Positions 11,379-21,378 of a DNA stretch of 64,000 bases are shown in pieces. Location of the stretch: the NCBI GenBank assembly GCA_027563935.2, contig CM050451.1, forward strand, positions 98,173,565 through 98,237,564, written 5' to 3'. The first letter of the stretch is position 1, and each line of letters begins with the position of its first letter. This stretch comes from Costus lasius. Taxonomy: Eukaryota > Streptophyta > Magnoliopsida > Zingiberales > Costaceae. The notes below the pieces were generated by a model. It saw nothing but the letters and a program-made list of their open reading frames with translations, did not search any database and was not told the origin of the DNA. Both the position numbers and the translations under genes were made by a program.

Positions 11379-13196
11379 CTACAACAATGCAAGAACAGCA
11401 AGGTCAGTATCAATGTTTAGAATCAATCCAGGACTTAAGAAAGATTCTTTTCTCACTATTTTATCTGACTGAAAAATCCAGTAAAACAGTCCGAAAGAGT
11501 AAAACTCTTTTAGTGAGATGGGATCCAGATTTCATACTTGGTCTCCGCGTCCCGCTCAGGCGAGATAAGATGCACAGAGAGTACAAGCACTAGTTTCTGG
11601 TAGGCAATCCCTGCCAATCGCCAACCCGTGCGATTCCCCTTCATCTGGGCAATCCAGCAGACTGTGCCAACTGAGTTGGTACAACACAGTCTCTGATCCC
11701 TCAGATGGCTGCCTCCATATAGCTAACATATGCCCCATATGTAGCCTACATGGTCAAGCTGACCCGACCTACTCCCTGGACCACCACGTGCTATGCTGAG
11801 CAACGAGAAGCGATAAATCCCTTCTCTGTAACACGCAGGTGTAATCACACACCGTCTGAAGATAGATGGGCGTGCCCACTGAGTGGGTACAACACGGCCC
11901 CAACGATAGTCAGAACAGTGAGGTTTCGCGTCAGAAGGCTTACGTGCTTGATATTTAACGTTGGATTTTAACGGTCTTTTATCTTCTTAACTATCATGCT
12001 GACCCTATGGTGATAGCAGAAGATAAATAAATCATGCAATTCTAATTATTTAAACAGTAAAAGAAAGCATGATGATCTTATGTGGTAAACGCCCATTAAG
12101 CCTAGGTAAGACCTTAAGTCAACTTAAGTCTTCACTTGAGCTCTTCATGGGTCTTTTGCATCTCATCTGGTCCAGACCAGGGCCCTAGCGCCTGTCTTAG
12201 GGACGAACCCTAGACTTCCCACCTGGTCAAGCCTCAAGCTGCATGCGCCTCTGCCATGTGTGTGCTATGTGCTCTTGTCTGATTAAAATTACACTTTAAT
12301 CTATCTAGACAAGATTGACACGCAGGTCAAATACACATTAAATTAATTAAAATGTGATGCGCAGATCACATAAATAATAATTTACAATTAACCAGGCTCG
12401 CAGGCCCCAGCACAGCACACATTAAAAGGGCAACCCACATAAGATGAAATAGACAAGTATCATGGTATTCAACCAACATGTGATCCAATTACAAGAAAAT
12501 AAAATTTTCGAAAACCCCATAGGCATCAATTTTATTTTTCTTATGTGCCCTGCTACCTTACAACGGTCCATTAATAGGGATCCACTCATCAGACCTAGTC
12601 AGATCCACTGCCCTTGCATGCACCAAGTCCTAACTGACTTGAGTTGACCTAATGGTCAACTATGCATGCGTTAGGCTGAACTACCCTCATGAGTTCAGGC
12701 AAGCGGGTGTGACCCCGGGCCTATCTCATGTGTGTTCACTGATTGTCTCAACCAGACATCGCTACACGCCTGTCTGCAGTCGACCTATAGCCACCTCATG
12801 CTTGCGCACAGGTGCCATCTGGTCGACCCATCTAGGCTGTCAGATAGTCTGATCAGACTGGTTGGATCTAGACTCGACTGTGACTTCAACCCTATCAACC
12901 CGTCTAAGGGTTTAAAGCAGGCGCATATGTAGATCTAGGTGATAGGCGTGCAAGATGTAATGAGTTTTAACAAATACATTCAACAAGCGCCAACATGAAA
13001 CAATCATACATGCGCAAACAACTAAATCATGTAGTTTCGCATGTTAACATTAGATCTTTACATTAGCGCAAACAAGTTATATCAAACATGCGCCAACATC
13101 TAATGACTAGCATGTTCTCATGGTGACGATAGATCTACTATATTGGCGCAAACAAGGATCACTCAAAGCAATCATATGATTCATGCATAAACCATA
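11379..13196 (-). other. Copia-B untranslated leader
   Basis: About 1.8 kb lies between the primer site and gag and has no long frame. It corresponds to the Copia-C leader and includes a ~0.6-kb block that Copia-A has lost. Two self-complementary cores lie at 11667-11679 (CCAACTGAGTTGG on the plus strand) and 11875-11887 (CCCACTGAGTGGG on the plus strand), 208 bp apart, exactly as in Copia-A and Copia-C. A splice-acceptor-like TTGTTGTAG immediately precedes the coding frame. Confidence 0.75.
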
Positions 13197-13208
13197 GCTC
13201 TGATACCA
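13197..13208 (-). promoter_or_regulatory. Copia-B primer-binding site (tRNA-iMet)
   Basis: The minus strand reads TGGTATCAGAGC, the complement of the 3' end of initiator tRNA-Met, three bases (AAT) inside the 5' LTR. Confidence 0.95.
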
Positions 13209-13211
13209 ATT

Positions 13212-14883
13212 TGAAAGACCCCTTAAGGGGGCGAAAACCCTAAAGCATGCGCATATGAAATTTTTCTAGGGTTTCAACAAGATCGATTGCATGAATATAT
13301 ATGATCAACTTTGATTAAATTGCAAAGATCAAGTTAAGATCTTTTACCATAGCCATGATGAAGGAGGCGACTTGGAAGCAAGAGGGCAAATAAGCTCTCC
13401 TCCAAAGAAGATGCACACTAGATGAGAGATGGCTACCTCCTTAGACGTTCCTTGTGCTAGCAAGGATCTCCCAAGTTCCTTGTCGTGTGAAGAAGAAGAG
13501 AGATGCTTGGCCGAGCTCCTTTTTCCGTCAAGAATCCTCTACACAAGAGTGAAGGCGACAAGAGAAGAGAATTGGCAAAATGCGTTGAGGCGTTTTCAAG
13601 AGGTGGCGTTACATGACTTCCAAAAATGGAAAGTCATGAAGCCATGCGCTCACTCAAAGAAAACCGCCCAAAACGCTATCAAGCCTTGAACCATGCGTTC
13701 ACACATGTGAACCGGTTCAAGCCAAATCAATTCAATTCAATTCGGTTCAAAGACCAAACCAAACCAACCCAAGCCATGGTCTAGATCTCTCTGAACCAAA
13801 TGGTTCAAGATCTAACCGTTCATCTCTTGATGCACTTGATCTCACCGATCTAGCATCAATACTCTCGATCGAAGCTTACCGATCTCAAGCCCTAATCAAT
13901 CAAACATGATCAGACCAGATCTCACTTACAATCAGAGTTTAAACTCCTTTAAACTGAACCAAAACAATTCAGTCCACACGATCTGACTTAAGTAAGCCAT
14001 ATCATCAAATTGTGCGACCCTGAGGGTTTCCTTTAAATGTCGGTAACGATAACTTACGTTATCACGATCAGTGAGGGGTATCTAGCAACACATCACTGTC
14101 TCCCGATATAAAGGAAAGAGTCTTCCAAGACTACTCCCAAACCATAGCACAAGTGTGAATCCACTTCACAAGGCATACATGTTTCCTTTGCCACTTGATG
14201 TTCTTATTGGACAAGCGTGTCAAGCCTGTAACTCCAATATGATGAGGATGATTAGATCAGATAAACATAGTCATCTGGGTATGGCCATACACTTTCTCAA
14301 TCATCTCATCCAGGGGGGCCCCTTTAGAACATCACACTCCTTAAACAAGGAGACGGTAATCCTATATCTATCACTAGTGTCCTAACCTGACTCATGATCA
14401 TTATCCAAGATAGTCAATAACCATTATGTTTCAAATGATATTGAACTACCTCAAAACAATGACAATCATCATTTAGAAACACAAGTGATCTCAAGTCAGA
14501 GGAAATGTGCCACTTGTTGCATACAAGGATTATTCACATTGTGACAAGCAATTGAACATCCTAGTAGGGTCTGTCCAGTACATCCAATGTACCCATGAGT
14601 CTACATCTTATTCCATGCTCATAGCATCCTATAAGATTAGAACACATATTAGTCTCAATCATGTCAAGGCCGTCTCATGTTCACCAAGATATCTCGACTA
14701 AGGACTTTATAGCATGTCAGCCTAGCTGAACACCATTGAGACATTATTCAGAGATATACATATTGCAGCAGATGATGTAACAAACTGAATAACCACAATT
14801 GCCTTTATAAACATAAGAGTTTATACACGATATTGATACATTCCCAAGGCCTCAAACATTAGCCTTAAGGGCATACCCCAACA
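13212..14883 (-). repeat. Copia-B 5' LTR
   Basis: This 1672-bp copy pairs with 5782-7452. The differences include isolated transitions, three two-base clusters and one added G in a G-run near 14316. Both copies contain the same 86-codon open frame on the plus strand (13429-13689 and 5999-6259). I regard that frame as chance because it is antisense to the element and resembles nothing I know. Confidence 0.95.
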
Positions 14884-14888
14884 GTACA

Positions 14889-16268
14889 TTGGATGTACTG
14901 GACTGACCCTACTTAGGATATTCAATTGTTTGTCACAATGTGAATAATCCTTGTATGCAAGCAAGTGGCATATTCCATCTGACTTGAGATCACTTATGTT
15001 TCTAAGTGATGATTGGCATTGTCTTGAGGTAATTCAATATCATTTGAAAGATAATGGTTAAGGATTATCTTGGATGGTGGGCATGAGTCATGTTAGGGCA
15101 CTAGTGATAGATATAGGATTGCCTCTCCTAGATGGAGTGTGATGTTCTAAAGGGCCCCCTGGATGAGATGATTGAGAAAGTGTATGGCCATACCCAGATG
15201 ACTATGTTCATCTGATCTAACCATTCTCATCGTGTTGGAATTACAGGTTTGACACGCTTGTCCAACAAGAACATCCAGTGGCAAAGGGAACATGTATGCC
15301 TAGTGAATTGGATTCACACTTGTGCTGTGTTTTGGGAGTAGTCTTAGAAGACTCTTTCCTTCATATCGGGAGACAGTGATGTGTTGCTAGATACCCCTCT
15401 CTGATCGTGATAACGTAAGTTATCGTTACCGACATTGAAGGAAACCCTTAGGGTCGCACAATTTGATGATATGACTTACCTATGTCAGATCGTGTGGACT
15501 GGAATTATTCTAGTTCTGTTTAAAGCAATTTAAACTCTGATTGGAAGTGAGATCTAGTCTGATCATGTTTGATTGATTAAGACATATGATCGGTAAGCTT
15601 CGATCGGGAGAATTGATGCTTGATCGTAAAGATCAAGAGATTCAATGAGATGTGTGGTTAGATCTTGAGCCATTTGGTTTGAAGAGATCCAAACCATAGC
15701 TGGTTCGATTTGGTCCTTGAACCAAATGAATTGGACCAGTTCACTTAGGGTGAACGCATGGTTCAATTAAGAGGAGGTTTTCGAATGTTTATGGGGAGTT
15801 AATGAGAGGAAGTTACATATCGGTTTTGCTATTAGTCATGGTAACCGAACCTTCCTTTTTGGGCTCTTCCCTTCACGGTTTTGATTGTAAGTCTCCTCTC
15901 CTCTTTGTCTTTGGGTGGTATGTGGAATAGACCTTCTTGACGAAAAGAAAAAAGGGGAAGACCGGCTAAGGGGGTGCACATCTCCTCTCCAAGACTCGAT
16001 CAAAGAATCCTTGGCGACTTGCTAGCACAAGTAGCGCAAGGAAGGAAGCCTATCTCATCCTGTGTGCGATTCCTTCGGAGAAGAGGCACTCGCCCCTTTC
16101 CTTCTTCCAAGCCGCCACTCAAATCATGGCTATGGTAACATCCTTAAATTGTTTTACAAGTCTTCAAGGTTGATTATATTATCAAGTCATGCGATTAGAA
16201 ATGGACTCCTAGATTTCATACTTGCTGGAAAAATTTTGAATGATGCATGTTATCTAGGTTGCCTTTTA
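14889..16268 (+). repeat. Copia-A 5' LTR, second segment
   Basis: The remaining 1380 bp of the 5' LTR lie downstream of Copia-B and end ..GGTTGCCTTTTA. Joined to 5483-5781 they rebuild a 1679-bp LTR matching 21379-23058. Confidence 0.95.
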
Positions 16269-16269
16269 G

Positions 16270-16281
16270 TGGTATCAGAGC
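16270..16281 (+). promoter_or_regulatory. Copia-A primer-binding site (tRNA-iMet)
   Basis: TGGTATCAGAGC, one base inside the LTR, is complementary to the 3' end of initiator tRNA-Met. Confidence 0.95.
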
Positions 16282-16930
16282 GAGGTTTTTGGCTTGATAC
16301 ATATGATTGCCTTCTTGGATCACATGTATGCATGTTTAACATGTTGAATGGGTGTTTATTTAATCTTATGTGGGCTGCACTTCTTTTCTTTTTGTGTGCT
16401 GTGCTGGGGCCTGTGTGCCTGGAATTAAATATAAATTTTGCTGTGATCTGCGAATCACACTTTAAATTTATGAAAATGTATAATTGACCTGCGAGTCAAA
16501 CTATGTCTAGATAGATTAAAATGTAATTTGATCAGACATGAGCACAGAGCACACATGGCAGAGGCGCTTGCAGCAAGTGACTTCACCAGGTGGGAAGTCT
16601 AGAGTTCGACTCTAGAGCAGGCGCATATTGCCTGGAGGGCATTTGGGCTCGGGCTGGGCCAGATGAAGTATAAGAGTCCCATAAAGAGCTCAAGTGAAAA
16701 CTTTTGTGAAACTAGGGTTTTATTTAGGCTTTTATGGGCGTTTACCACATAAGATAATTTTGCTTTCTGCTTAATGTTTTAAGTAATATTAGCACAAGCA
16801 TATTTATTCTTCTGCTATCACCATAGAATTTGCATGATAGTAAGAAGATAAAAGACCGTTAAAATTCAACGTTAATATCAAGCTCGATTGCCTTCTGACA
16901 CGAAACCTCACTGCTCTGACGATCGTTGGG

Positions 16931-16961
16931 GCCGTGTTGTACCCACTCAGTGGGCATGCCC
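16931..16961 (+). promoter_or_regulatory. Leader stem-loop 1 (self-complementary core)
   Basis: The core CCCACTCAGTGGG is a perfect dyad around one base. It is preceded by the flank GTGTTGTA and followed by CATGCCC, which can pair with the upstream GGGCC-GTG through one mismatch and one G-U pair. In Copia-B the same flank reads CACGCCC, turning the G-U into a G-C pair. Confidence 0.55.
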
Positions 16962-17136
16962 AGCTATCTTCAGACGGTGCGCAATTACACCTACATGCTA
17001 CAGAGAAGGGATTCATCGCTTCTCGTTGCTCAGCATAGCACGTGGTGGTCCAGGGAGTAGGTCGGGTCAGCTTGACCATATAGGCTACATAATGAGCAAA
17101 TGATAGCTATATGGAGGCAGCCATCTGAGGAATCAG

Positions 17137-17170
17137 AGACTGTGTTGTACCAACTCAGTTGGCACAGTCT
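17137..17170 (+). promoter_or_regulatory. Leader stem-loop 2 (self-complementary core)
   Basis: AGACTGTG pairs perfectly with CACAGTCT, enclosing a TTGTA bulge and the dyad CCAACTCAGTTGG. Relative to stem-loop 1 the core differs by a paired change (C:G to A:T), which preserves base pairing. The same structure is present in Copia-B (plus 11662-11695) and Copia-C (around 38367-38379). Confidence 0.6.
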
Positions 17171-17449
17171 TCTGGATTGCCTAGATGAAGGGGAATCGCA
17201 CGGGTTGGCGATTGGCATGGATAGCCTACCAGTGACTAGTGCTTGAACTCTCTGTGTATCTTATCTCGCCTGAGCGGGTCGCGGAGATCAAGTATGAAAT
17301 CTGGATCCCATCTCACTAAAAGAGTTTTACTCTTTCGGACTGTTTTATTGGATTTTTCAGTCAGATAAAATAGTGAGAAAAGAATCACTCTTAAGTCCTG
17401 GAATGATTCTAACATGGATACTGACCTTGTTGTTCTTGCTATGTTGTAG

Positions 17450-20400
17450 ATTCCTGCAGCAACGAACACCACAGGGCTCAATTTGCAATCCATATTGGAA
17501 AGGGAGAAGTTTGCTGGGCCAAACTTCTCAGACTGGTACAGACAGCTTAAGATTGTTCTTAAAGCTGAGAGGAAGCTGTATGTCCTAGAGTCGGCAATGC
17601 CGGCTCAACCCGCTGCGAACACCGCAAGGGCGGTTCGAGATGCTTATGAGAAGCACGTCAGTGATAGTACTGATGTTGCTTGCCTTATGCTTGCGTCAAT
17701 GACGCCCGAGCTCCAGCGTCAGCATGAGGACTTATCTGCTATTGATATTATAGCAAATCTCAAAATGTTGTATGCTGCACAGGCAAGGACAGAACGCTAT
17801 AACTTGACAAAACTTTTCTTTCATAGCAAACTGACTGAAGGGAGTCTAGTGGGAGCTCATGTACTCAAGATGATTGGGTACAAGGAGGCTATAGAGAAAC
17901 TGGGACATACCATCAATCAAGAACTTGTTGTAGATATTATCCTGCAGTCTCTCCCGGCTTCTTTCGATCCGTTCATCATTAATTTTAATATGAACAAGAT
18001 CGACTGTACTCCGGCAGAGTTACTGAACATGCTCTGCACCACAGAGCAGACTCTTGAGAAGGGGAAGCCTTCATCCTCTGTCTTAATGGTTCCTTCAAGG
18101 AATAAGAAGAAAGGGAAGAAGGGCAAAGCCCATATCAAGAGCTACAACAAGGCTTTGAAACAAAAGGTGAAGCGGTCAAAGGACAACAGATGCTTCCATT
18201 GTGGCCAGCTGGGTCACTGGAAGAAGGACTGTAGAGCGCTCCAAGGAGAGAAGAAGGGAAGTAAGCCTTTCACTTCTGGCTCAGGTATTTACGTGACTGA
18301 AGTCATGGTTGCTTCTTCTATATCATGGGTGTTGGACACTGCATGTGGAGTTCACATTTGTTCAAATGTACAGGAACTCAAGAGAAGAAGACAGGTGGGA
18401 CAGCATGAGGTGGACCTACGAGTTGGAAACGGGGCACGGGTTGCTGCTGTTGCTGTAGGAGAATATCACATCTCTTTATCATCTGGTTTTGTATTAGAAC
18501 TTGACAATTGTTATTTTGTGCCAAGCATAACAAAGAATATTATCTCTATTCCTGCTCTTGTCAGGAAAGGTTTTTCTTTTGAATGCAAAACTACACAGTG
18601 TTGTATTTCATATGATAATATTGTTTATGCGACTGGGTCGATTAACAATGGGTTATACATGTTGGACATGGAATGTTCTATACAACAGATTGATAACAAG
18701 AAAGCCAAGTATGCTGATGACAGCACCTTGTTATGGCATAGTCGTTTAGGCCACATTAATAAGAAGCGCATTAAGTGGTTGCATGACCATGGGCTGCTGG
18801 GATCATTCTCCTATGAGGAGCTTGATACGTGCAAAGCTTGTTTAATGGGTAAAATGACGAAGACTCCTTTTACAAATAAAGGTGAAAGGGCTTCAGGTTT
18901 ACTTGACCTTATTCACAGTGATGTGTGTGGGCCGTTTAGTAAACATGCCAGAGGTGGCTATTCATACTTCATTACTTTTACTGATGATTTCAGTAGGTAT
19001 GGTTATGTCTATCTAATGAGATATAAGAGTGAATCTTTTGACAAGTTCAAGGAGTTCAAAAATGAAGTACAAAATCAGTTAGGCCGAAATATCAAGGCAC
19101 TTCGTTCAGATCGAGGTGGAGAATACTTGAGTCGAGAGTTTACTGACTATCTGAAGGAGTGTGGGATCATCTCACAGCTCACTCCGCCAGGAACACCGCA
19201 ATGGAATGGTGTGTCTGAGAGGAGAAATAGAACCTTATTGGATATGGTTCGTTCTATGATGAGTCAGGCTACTCTACCTTACTCCTTTTGGGGATTTGCA
19301 CTGGAAACAGCTGCAAAGGTGCTAAACCGAGTGCCATCCAAGGCCGTTTCAAAGACACCATATGAGTTATGGTATGGGAAACAGCCGAGCTTGACATTTA
19401 TCAAAATCTGGGGTTGCGAGGCTTATGTCAAAAAGCTCGCCTCTGGGAAACTGGAGAACAGATCAGATAAATGTATCTTTGTCGGTTACCCTAAAGAAAC
19501 TAAGGGTTATTATTTCTACGATCCCAAAGAGAACAAAATATTTGTTGCTCGAACGGCTATTTTTCTTGAGAAGGAATTTCTTCTGCAAGAGGCCAGTGGG
19601 AGAGAAATAAAGCTGGATGAAAATCCAGAAGAGGGACAAAGTAGTCAGGCTCAGTTGGATGAGCCTGAGCCAATAGATCAGGTTACTATTCAACCTGAGG
19701 CTCAGATATCACGGGAACTGCATAGATCGGGAAGGATCCGTCGTCAGCCTGAGCGCTATGACGGAGTCTACATCATTAATGATGAACCCCTCACTTATGC
19801 GGATGCGGTCAGTGGACCGGAGTCAGCAAGATGGCTTGAAGCTATGCGAGCCGAGATGGATTCCATGTCAGATAACCAAGTTTGGGATTTGGTTGATCCG
19901 CCTCCGGGAGTAATCCCTATAGGCTGTAAGTGGATCTTCAAGAAGAAGAAAGACATGGATGGTAACGTGGTTACCTATAAGGGCAGGCTAGTTGCGAAAG
20001 GTTTCAAACAAATCTACGGGATAGATTATGATGAAACTTTCTCTCCTGTAGCCATGTTCAAGTCCATTCGAATTATTCTCGCGATAGCAGCATATTATGA
20101 TTATGAGATCTGGCAAATGGATGTGAAGACCGCTTTCCTTAATGGAAAACTGGAAGAGGATGTGTATATGGCACAGCCTGAAGGTTTCATCAATCCATCA
20201 GAACGTCATAAGATATGCAAATTAAAGAAGTCCATTTACGGACTAAAACAAGCATCGAGAAGCTGGAATATTCGCTTTGATGAATTAGTTTGTGAATTTG
20301 GTTTCATCAAAAATGAAGATGACCCGTGTGTCTATAAAAGGTTTAGTGGGAGCGTGATTACTTTCCTAGTCCTCTACGTCGATGATATTTTAATCATTGG

Positions 20401-21307
20401 AAACGATATTCCTGAACTGCATGCAGTCAAGGCATGGTTAAGAAAATGTTTCCAGATGAAAGATTTGGGAGAAGCAGCCTATGTATTAGGTGTGGAGATC
20501 TACAGAGATAGATCTAATAGGCTTCTCAGACTATGCCAGAGTACTTACATCGATAAGGTCCTGGATAGATTCTATTTAGAAAATTCTAAAAGAGGATATC
20601 TTCCAGTCAGACATGGTCTGAATCTTTCAAAGAGCCAGTGTCCTCAAACACAGTCTGAGAAAGATGAAATGGACAATATGCCTTATGCTTCGGCTATTGG
20701 GTCCATCATGTATGTGATGTTGTGTACTCGCCCAGACGTCGCTTACGGGTTAAGCGTGACCAGTCGGTTCCAAGGTAATCTAGGGAAGGCACACTGGATT
20801 GCAGTCAAGAATATTTTGAAATATCTTCGGAGAACCAAAGATATGTTCTTTATTTATGGAGGTCAGGAAGAACTCAGTATTGAAGGATATACTGACGCTT
20901 CGTTCCAATCTGACCAAGACGATTTCCGATCGCAATCAGGCTATGTTTTTAGCTTGAATGGAGGAGCAGTGGTGTGGAAAAGTTTCAAACAATCAATTGT
21001 TACTGATTCCACAACAGAAGCCGAGTATGTTGCAGCCTCAGAAGCATCAAAGGAGGCAGTGTGGATTCGTAAGTTCGTTCAAGAACTTGGTGTTGTTCCT
21101 TCGAGTGCAGACCCATTGGTTATATTCTGTGATAACACTGGAGCGATTGCACAAGCAAAGGAACCACGGTCACACCAGAAGTCCAAGCACATACAGAGAA
21201 GGTTTCATTTGATCCGTGAGTTCATAGATCGAGGAGAGATCAAGATGTGCAAGGTTCATACAGATGACAATCTAGCTGACCCGCTTACAAAGCCTCTGGC
21301 GCAGTAG
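17450..21307 (+). CDS. Copia-A gag-pol polyprotein (Ty1/copia), nearly intact
   Basis: A single open frame of at least 1274 codons (counted from a TTG at 17483; the frame is open from 17450) encodes the whole retrotransposon machinery. Residue numbers count from 17483. The gag domain starts SILEREKFAGPNFSDWY, and the zinc knuckle CFHCGQLGHWKKDC is at 237-250. The protease has WVLDTACGVHI with Asp 285, where plant copia usually has DTGCG. The integrase has its HHCC finger from about 418, Asp 480 (HSDVCGPF), Asp 543 (SDRGGEYLS) and Glu 579 (VSERRNR). The reverse transcriptase has YVDDIL with Asp 967-968, and RNase H has GYTDASF (Asp 1138), TEAEYVAASEA and DNTGAI. There is no ATG at the start; the first in-frame ATG is at residue 39, so an upstream exon or non-AUG start is likely. 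The TAG at 21305 replaces CAG of Copia-B, removing the last 17 residues. The integrase-before-RT order identifies Ty1/copia. Confidence 0.93.
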   Translation: MPAATNTTGLNLQSILEREKFAGPNFSDWYRQLKIVLKAERKLYVLESAMPAQPAANTARAVRDAYEKHVSDSTDVACLMLASMTPELQRQHEDLSAIDIIANLKMLYAAQARTERYNLTKLFFHSKLTEGSLVGAHVLKMIGYKEAIEKLGHTINQELVVDIILQSLPASFDPFIINFNMNKIDCTPAELLNMLCTTEQTLEKGKPSSSVLMVPSRNKKKGKKGKAHIKSYNKALKQKVKRSKDNRCFHCGQLGHWKKDCRALQGEKKGSKPFTSGSGIYVTEVMVASSISWVLDTACGVHICSNVQELKRRRQVGQHEVDLRVGNGARVAAVAVGEYHISLSSGFVLELDNCYFVPSITKNIISIPALVRKGFSFECKTTQCCISYDNIVYATGSINNGLYMLDMECSIQQIDNKKAKYADDSTLLWHSRLGHINKKRIKWLHDHGLLGSFSYEELDTCKACLMGKMTKTPFTNKGERASGLLDLIHSDVCGPFSKHARGGYSYFITFTDDFSRYGYVYLMRYKSESFDKFKEFKNEVQNQLGRNIKALRSDRGGEYLSREFTDYLKECGIISQLTPPGTPQWNGVSERRNRTLLDMVRSMMSQATLPYSFWGFALETAAKVLNRVPSKAVSKTPYELWYGKQPSLTFIKIWGCEAYVKKLASGKLENRSDKCIFVGYPKETKGYYFYDPKENKIFVARTAIFLEKEFLLQEASGREIKLDENPEEGQSSQAQLDEPEPIDQVTIQPEAQISRELHRSGRIRRQPERYDGVYIINDEPLTYADAVSGPESARWLEAMRAEMDSMSDNQVWDLVDPPPGVIPIGCKWIFKKKKDMDGNVVTYKGRLVAKGFKQIYGIDYDETFSPVAMFKSIRIILAIAAYYDYEIWQMDVKTAFLNGKLEEDVYMAQPEGFINPSERHKICKLKKSIYGLKQASRSWNIRFDELVCEFGFIKNEDDPCVYKRFSGSVITFLVLYVDDILIIGNDIPELHAVKAWLRKCFQMKDLGEAAYVLGVEIYRDRSNRLLRLCQSTYIDKVLDRFYLENSKRGYLPVRHGLNLSKSQCPQTQSEKDEMDNMPYASAIGSIMYVMLCTRPDVAYGLSVTSRFQGNLGKAHWIAVKNILKYLRRTKDMFFIYGGQEELSIEGYTDASFQSDQDDFRSQSGYVFSLNGGAVVWKSFKQSIVTDSTTEAEYVAASEASKEAVWIRKFVQELGVVPSSADPLVIFCDNTGAIAQAKEPRSHQKSKHIQRRFHLIREFIDRGEIKMCKVHTDDNLADPLTKPLAQ

Positions 21308-21365
21308 AAGCATGAGAAGTACTGTAATAATATGGGCTTGAGATTTCTCAACCATTAGTTTAAGT

Positions 21366-21378
21366 GCAAGTGGGAGAT
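21366..21378 (+). promoter_or_regulatory. Copia-A polypurine tract
   Basis: The purine-rich GCAAGTGGGAGAT directly abuts the 3' LTR and is the expected plus-strand primer. Confidence 0.8.

Larger units (their letters stand above)
5782..14883 (-). mobile_element. Copia-B: full-length Ty1/copia nested inside the Copia-A LTR
   Basis: The element is bounded by TGAAAGACCCC at 5782 and ..CCCCAACA at 14883, with GTACA duplicated at 5777-5781 and 14884-14888. On the minus strand it comprises a 1672-bp 5' LTR, primer site, long leader, one gag-pol frame with three nonsense codons, polypurine tract and a 1671-bp 3' LTR, 9102 bp in total. The two LTRs differ at about 16 sites (about 1%). It belongs to a sister family of Copia-A: the polyproteins are nearly identical and the first ~1.2 kb of the LTRs are homologous, but the last ~0.45 kb of the LTR is unrelated. 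Confidence 0.95.
16282..17449 (+). other. Copia-A untranslated leader with twin stem-loops
   Basis: The leader carries no long open frame in the gag-pol sense. Compared with Copia-C it lacks 634 bp (Copia-C 36901-37534) at a junction with TTG microhomology near 16318. It contains two related stem-loop cores, 16942-16954 and 17150-17162. It ends with a pyrimidine-rich tract and TTGTAG at 17444-17449, immediately before the gag frame, which resembles a plant 3' splice site. Confidence 0.75.
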
